Shown here: in pieces, positions 60,860-64,000 of the stretch
Position numbering within the stretch: position 1 is the stretch's first letter
How the letters are laid out: every line of letters starts with the position of its first letter
NCBI RefSeq assembly: GCF_003852525.1
Contig: NZ_QAJL01000005.1
Coordinates: 222,853-286,852 of the forward strand
DNA from: Pedobacter sp. KBW06
GTDB lineage: Bacteria > Bacteroidota > Bacteroidia > Sphingobacteriales > Sphingobacteriaceae
Direction: 5' to 3'
Length of the DNA: 64,000 nt
Notes under the pieces: model-generated
Databases searched by the model: none
What the model was told of the DNA's origin: nothing
What the model saw: the letters and a program-made list of their open reading frames with translations, nothing else
Made by a program: the position numbers and the translations under genes

Positions 60860-62572
60860 ATGGAGTTAAGTTTTGAAAAACAACTGCAGAACTATAAACG
60901 TAGAATTTCCAATATACTGGAGAGTTTTACCGACGCTTTTTTTGAGCTGGATTCAAATTGGGTGGTCACTTACTGGAATAAAGAGGCAGAGCGTCTTCTG
61001 CTAAGATCCAGAGAGGACATGATAGGCAAAAATATCTGGGAGGTTTATGAGGAAGCAATTCCGTTAAAATTTTATACAGAATACCACCGTGCGGTAATAG
61101 AAAATGTCGCAGTGCGGTTTCAGGAATATTTTGAACCCCTTAAAATGTGGATAGAGGTAGCTGCCTTTCCTTCGGGTGAAGGTTTGTCCGTCTATTTTAA
61201 AGACATCACCGCACATAAACTCGCTACAGAACAATTGCAAAAAGAAAAACAAAGATACCTCGACCTGTTTAATTTGAGTCCGCTACCGCAATGGGTGTAT
61301 GATTTTGAAACTTTAGCATTTTTGGATGTTAATGAAGCCGCAATAAATCATTATGGATATACCAGGGCCGAATTTTTACAGATGACCATTAATGACATCC
61401 GTCCGGCAGAAGACCTGGACAGATTGCGCATGATCCTCAGCAATAAGATCAACCTGGGAGACAGCAACCGTGTTGCCGTACGACATTGCAAAAAGAACGG
61501 AGAATTGATTTATGTAACCGTAGAGGGCAATTCCCTCAGGTTTGAAGATAGAGAGGCCCGTTTGGTTTTGGTAATCGATCATACCGAACAGATCAAAGTA
61601 GAGCAGGCACTCGTTGCCAGCGAACAGAGATTTAAAGCCCTGGTACAGGATGGCTCTGACTTAATTGCGATTATTGATACGGCAGGGAAGTATAAATATG
61701 TGAGTCCTACTTCTTTGCGGATATTGGGCATCAAAGCCACAGACCTGATCGGGAAAAATGTATTTGATATGATGCACCCCGAGGATAAAAAAGCAACCCT
61801 CAAAGATTTTCAACACCTGAAATATCAAAAACAACTTCAGCTGCTTCCGTTCAGGTTTAAAAATGCCGAGGGCGAATACCGATGGATCGAAACCATCATC
61901 ACCAATATGATCGACGATCCGGCGATTGAAGGGATGATCTGTAATTCCAGAGACATCACCGAACGGATCGAAAGCAAGATCAAAATGGAAGAAAGCATCA
62001 GCAGGTATAATATCGTTTCCAAGGCCACAAGTGATGTCATTTGGGATTGGAATATGCTAACCGGAAAAACTGTTTGGAATAAAGGAATTCAGGGCATTTT
62101 CGGATACGCTAAAAATACGTTTTCACGCGACTGGTGGAGTATAAAGATCCATCCCGACGACCTTGAGCAAGTTTTAACAGCGTTTGAACTGGTCATCAGG
62201 CATAAAAAAAACAGGTTACAGATTGAATATCGTTTCCGTTGCAAAGATGGCAGCTATAAATCGGTCCTGGACCGTTCCTTTGTCTTATTTGACGAGAACG
62301 GAGAACCGGTCAGAATGATCGGATCTATGCAGGACATTACAGAAAGAGACAGACATTTGCACGCCATTGAGTCTCAAAATGCCCGCCTGAAAGAGATCGC
62401 ATGGATTCAGTCGCATGAAATCCGTGCTCCATTAGCAAGAATCATGGGTTTGATAGACTTATTGGATGATTTTCCGGTAAATAATGACAGGGAAGATTGC
62501 GTAAAACACCTAAAAACATCAGCTCAGGAGCTGGATCTTGCCATTAGAAGCATCATGCAAAACATCGTTTAG
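60860..62572 (+). CDS. Multi-PAS protein ending after a DHp domain
   Basis: 570 residues, cytoplasmic. Four PAS domains follow in order (about 12-125, 130-250, 255-375, 385-500; for example ESFTDAFFELDSNWVVTYWNKEAERL, DITERIESKIKMEESI and IHPDDLEQVLTAFELVIRHKKN of the PAS_3 type). A dimerisation/phospho-acceptor helix pair at 505-570 has His519 in IQSHEIRAPLARIMGLIDLL. The chain stops before any HATPase domain, and the bases after the stop do not encode one. It must be phosphorylated by another kinase, or regulate by dimerisation. The XRE gene follows on the same strand. Confidence 0.85.
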   Translation: MELSFEKQLQNYKRRISNILESFTDAFFELDSNWVVTYWNKEAERLLLRSREDMIGKNIWEVYEEAIPLKFYTEYHRAVIENVAVRFQEYFEPLKMWIEVAAFPSGEGLSVYFKDITAHKLATEQLQKEKQRYLDLFNLSPLPQWVYDFETLAFLDVNEAAINHYGYTRAEFLQMTINDIRPAEDLDRLRMILSNKINLGDSNRVAVRHCKKNGELIYVTVEGNSLRFEDREARLVLVIDHTEQIKVEQALVASEQRFKALVQDGSDLIAIIDTAGKYKYVSPTSLRILGIKATDLIGKNVFDMMHPEDKKATLKDFQHLKYQKQLQLLPFRFKNAEGEYRWIETIITNMIDDPAIEGMICNSRDITERIESKIKMEESISRYNIVSKATSDVIWDWNMLTGKTVWNKGIQGIFGYAKNTFSRDWWSIKIHPDDLEQVLTAFELVIRHKKNRLQIEYRFRCKDGSYKSVLDRSFVLFDENGEPVRMIGSMQDITERDRHLHAIESQNARLKEIAWIQSHEIRAPLARIMGLIDLLDDFPVNNDREDCVKHLKTSAQELDLAIRSIMQNIV

Positions 62573-62663
62573 CCTATTCATTTTATTCATTATGCGGGAA
62601 AGCCTCCTGTCGATATACAGGTAAATACTGTTGTATATATATTTGGTCATGAGAAGTTTTATG

Positions 62664-62867
62664 ATGAAAAATCGCATACGGCTCTATCGAAAAGAAAAAG
62701 GGTTCACGCAATTGCGATTTGCAAAAATACTTCAATTAACACCATATAAATTCCGTAGCTTGGAAAATGGAAAAGTATTGCCCTCCCAGGAATTGGCCAT
62801 AAAGATTGCGCAATTACTGGAGGTTTCCATCGACGAAGCTTTCTTCATTGAAGAAAACAGACGCTGA
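62664..62867 (+). CDS. Small XRE-type helix-turn-helix protein
   Basis: 67 residues from the ATG at 62664; in-frame ATGs at 62649 and 62661 are also possible. A single HTH of the Cro/C1 kind: IRLYRKEKGFTQLRFAKILQLTPYKFRSLENGKVLPSQELAIKIAQLLEVSIDEAF. It resembles orphan regulators common in the phylum. It lies 91 bases after the PAS gene and 28 bases before porV. Confidence 0.75.
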   Translation: MKNRIRLYRKEKGFTQLRFAKILQLTPYKFRSLENGKVLPSQELAIKIAQLLEVSIDEAFFIEENRR

Positions 62868-62895
62868 TAAGAGAATAAGTTAATGCTCAAAATCT

Positions 62896-64000
62896 ATGAA
62901 TGTCAAGTCTTTAGTAGCTCTTCTTGGTGTTAGTTTGATCGTAAATCCCGCAACAGTTGAGCTAAGGGCACAAGTGAATCCCCAGGTGCTGACCAACGGA
63001 AGCCAGACCACAAATGTAATTACTGCAGTTCCCTTTTTATTGATTGTCCCTGATGCGCGGACAGGTGGAATGGGGGATGCAGGGGTAGCCAGCCTGCCTG
63101 ATGTAAATTCAATGGCCATTAACCCTTCGAAACTGGCGTTTTTAGAAAACCAATACGGAATTGCCGGTTCCTACAGTCCCTGGTTAAATAGCCTGAAAGC
63201 AGACATTAACCTGGCCTATCTGAGCGGATATTACAAGGTCAGCGACCGGAATACACTGGGCACCTCTTTAAGGTATTTTTCTATTGGTAAAGTACAGCTG
63301 TTTGACAACAACCAGCAGGACCTGGGATTTTACAGCCCGAATGAATTTGCCTTTGATTTTACTTTCTCCAGAAAGTTTGGCGAGAGCTTTTCTTTAGGAA
63401 CGGCAATGAGGTATATCCGTTCCAATCTCTCATCGGGGAATTTCTCTTCCAGTCAGAATAGTAAAGCAGGAAATGCACTTGCCGTGGATGCTTCCGCTTA
63501 TCTCCGCAAACCAACTCACTTCTTCGGCAAAGATGCCTTGCTCGCCTTTGGCCTTAACATTTCCAATATCGGAACCAAAATGAGCTATAATGATAACGTA
63601 GAAAAGTTCTTTCTGCCCAGCAATCTTAAATTAGGGGCAGCTTCTACTTTTATACTTGATGACCTGAACGAGTTTACAGTGGCCCTGGATCTGAATAAAC
63701 TCCTGGTGCCCACACAACCGATATACGACAGCAACGGAAAGATTGTAAAAGGTAAAGACCCTAATGTATCTGTTCCGGCCGGAATCTTCGGCTCTTTTTC
63801 GGATGCACCGGGAGGCATAGGAGAGGAATTTAGGGAAATGAGCATCGCTACAGGATTTGAATACACCTATAATAAACAACTGGCATTGCGTTGCGGCTAT
63901 TTTTACGAACATCCTGATAAGGGTGACCGCCGTTACTTTACCCTCGGAGGAGGATTTAACTACCAGTCGATGAGGATAGATCTGGCCTATATGATCGCAG
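62896..64000 (+). CDS. porV: Type IX secretion outer-membrane protein PorV (partial)
   Basis: It is open from the ATG at 62896 to the window end (368 codons shown). A signal peptide (LVALLGVSLIVNPATVELRAQ) is followed by VITAVPFLLIVPDARTGGMGDAGVASLPDVNSMAINPSKLAFLENQ, the PorV/LptO N-terminal signature. A FadL-like barrel follows (SPWLNSLKADINLAYLSGYYKV, DDLNEFTVALDLNKLLVPTQP, LGGGFNYQSMRIDLAYMIA). PorV shuttles type IX cargo from the translocon to the attachment complex. PorU, often just upstream, is not seen here; the preceding gene is an XRE regulator. Confidence 0.9.
   Translation, partial: MNVKSLVALLGVSLIVNPATVELRAQVNPQVLTNGSQTTNVITAVPFLLIVPDARTGGMGDAGVASLPDVNSMAINPSKLAFLENQYGIAGSYSPWLNSLKADINLAYLSGYYKVSDRNTLGTSLRYFSIGKVQLFDNNQQDLGFYSPNEFAFDFTFSRKFGESFSLGTAMRYIRSNLSSGNFSSSQNSKAGNALAVDASAYLRKPTHFFGKDALLAFGLNISNIGTKMSYNDNVEKFFLPSNLKLGAASTFILDDLNEFTVALDLNKLLVPTQPIYDSNGKIVKGKDPNVSVPAGIFGSFSDAPGGIGEEFREMSIATGFEYTYNKQLALRCGYFYEHPDKGDRRYFTLGGGFNYQSMRIDLAYMIA

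Noticed and set aside
63585..63912. Two 93-codon minus-strand ORFs near the right edge
   Set aside because: Both are antisense to the porV reading frame, which is open to the window end and clearly PorV.
1..64000. CRISPR array or rRNA operon
   Set aside because: No regularly spaced direct repeats and no rRNA-like conserved segments were seen.

Overview
The window looks like chromosomal DNA of a Bacteroidota bacterium, most likely Sphingobacteriaceae (Pedobacter-like). The reasons are a type IX secretion PorV gene at the right edge, a grasp-with-spasm peptide-modification pair, a DUF6266 protein, a TonB receptor with a carboxypeptidase-regulatory-like N-terminus, LytS/LytTR and TetR regulators of Bacteroidota style, and several TAnnTTTG-type -7 promoter elements. 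The lineage is inferred from gene families, not from a marker gene. No rRNA, CRISPR array or intact transposase was seen. There is one complete tRNA (tRNA-Lys, 32344-32416, minus).

Layout. 1-4.7 kb: a translationally coupled minus-strand operon of a UbiA-like membrane protein, a rifampin-phosphotransferase/PEP-synthase-like enzyme and a GNAT-like protein. 4.9-9.7 kb: two small membrane proteins, an esterase with a TPR tail, a small membrane protein and a YVTN beta-propeller. 10-17.8 kb: a ToxR-like membrane regulator facing a series of exported propeller, YceI, lipoprotein and FG-GAP proteins, then a SUKH-like protein. 17.8-24.9 kb: a MarR operon, a TPR/Hcp-like pair and a LytS/LytTR two-component system. 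25-29.1 kb: an AT-rich peptide-export cassette (double-glycine precursor, five-helix membrane protein, thioredoxin-like protein, C39-peptidase ABC exporter). 29.2-32.4 kb: gene remnants, a tail-collar protein, a GNAT, an amidohydrolase and tRNA-Lys. Short copies of the tRNA 3' end at 8521 and 30308 lie in the same orientation as the tRNA and suggest past integration events.

33.5-46.3 kb is the most unusual part. Two adjacent plus-strand operons are separated by a 12-bp-stem terminator. The first encodes an MFS carrier, a methyltransferase, a 1062-residue histidine-kinase-like ATPase, an unassigned protein and a protein with an internal receiver domain. The second encodes an Fe(II)/2OG oxygenase, a divergent cysteine-synthase-like PLP enzyme, an AlaX-type tRNA editing protein, a serine acetyltransferase and a cystathionine gamma-synthase/lyase. 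I infer that the second makes or handles a serine-derived, beta-substituted amino acid, with AlaX as possible self-protection. The two may form one regulated small-molecule system.

46.3-55 kb: two paralogous TetR regulators flank two exported proteins, a DUF6266-GNAT fusion, a structured non-coding region, a RadC-like protein and a grasp-with-spasm RiPP locus with an unannotated 59-residue ORF coupled to both maturases. Closely similar TATCAC...GTGATA palindromes sit over promoters in front of the 47096 gene and in front of the RiPP locus, suggesting one regulon. 55-64 kb: a nonsense-interrupted DUF4198-like pseudogene before a TonB receptor, a toxin-antitoxin pair whose ParE-like toxin is frameshifted, a hydrolase, a 37-residue basic protein, a multi-PAS protein that stops after its DHp domain, an XRE regulator and the start of porV.
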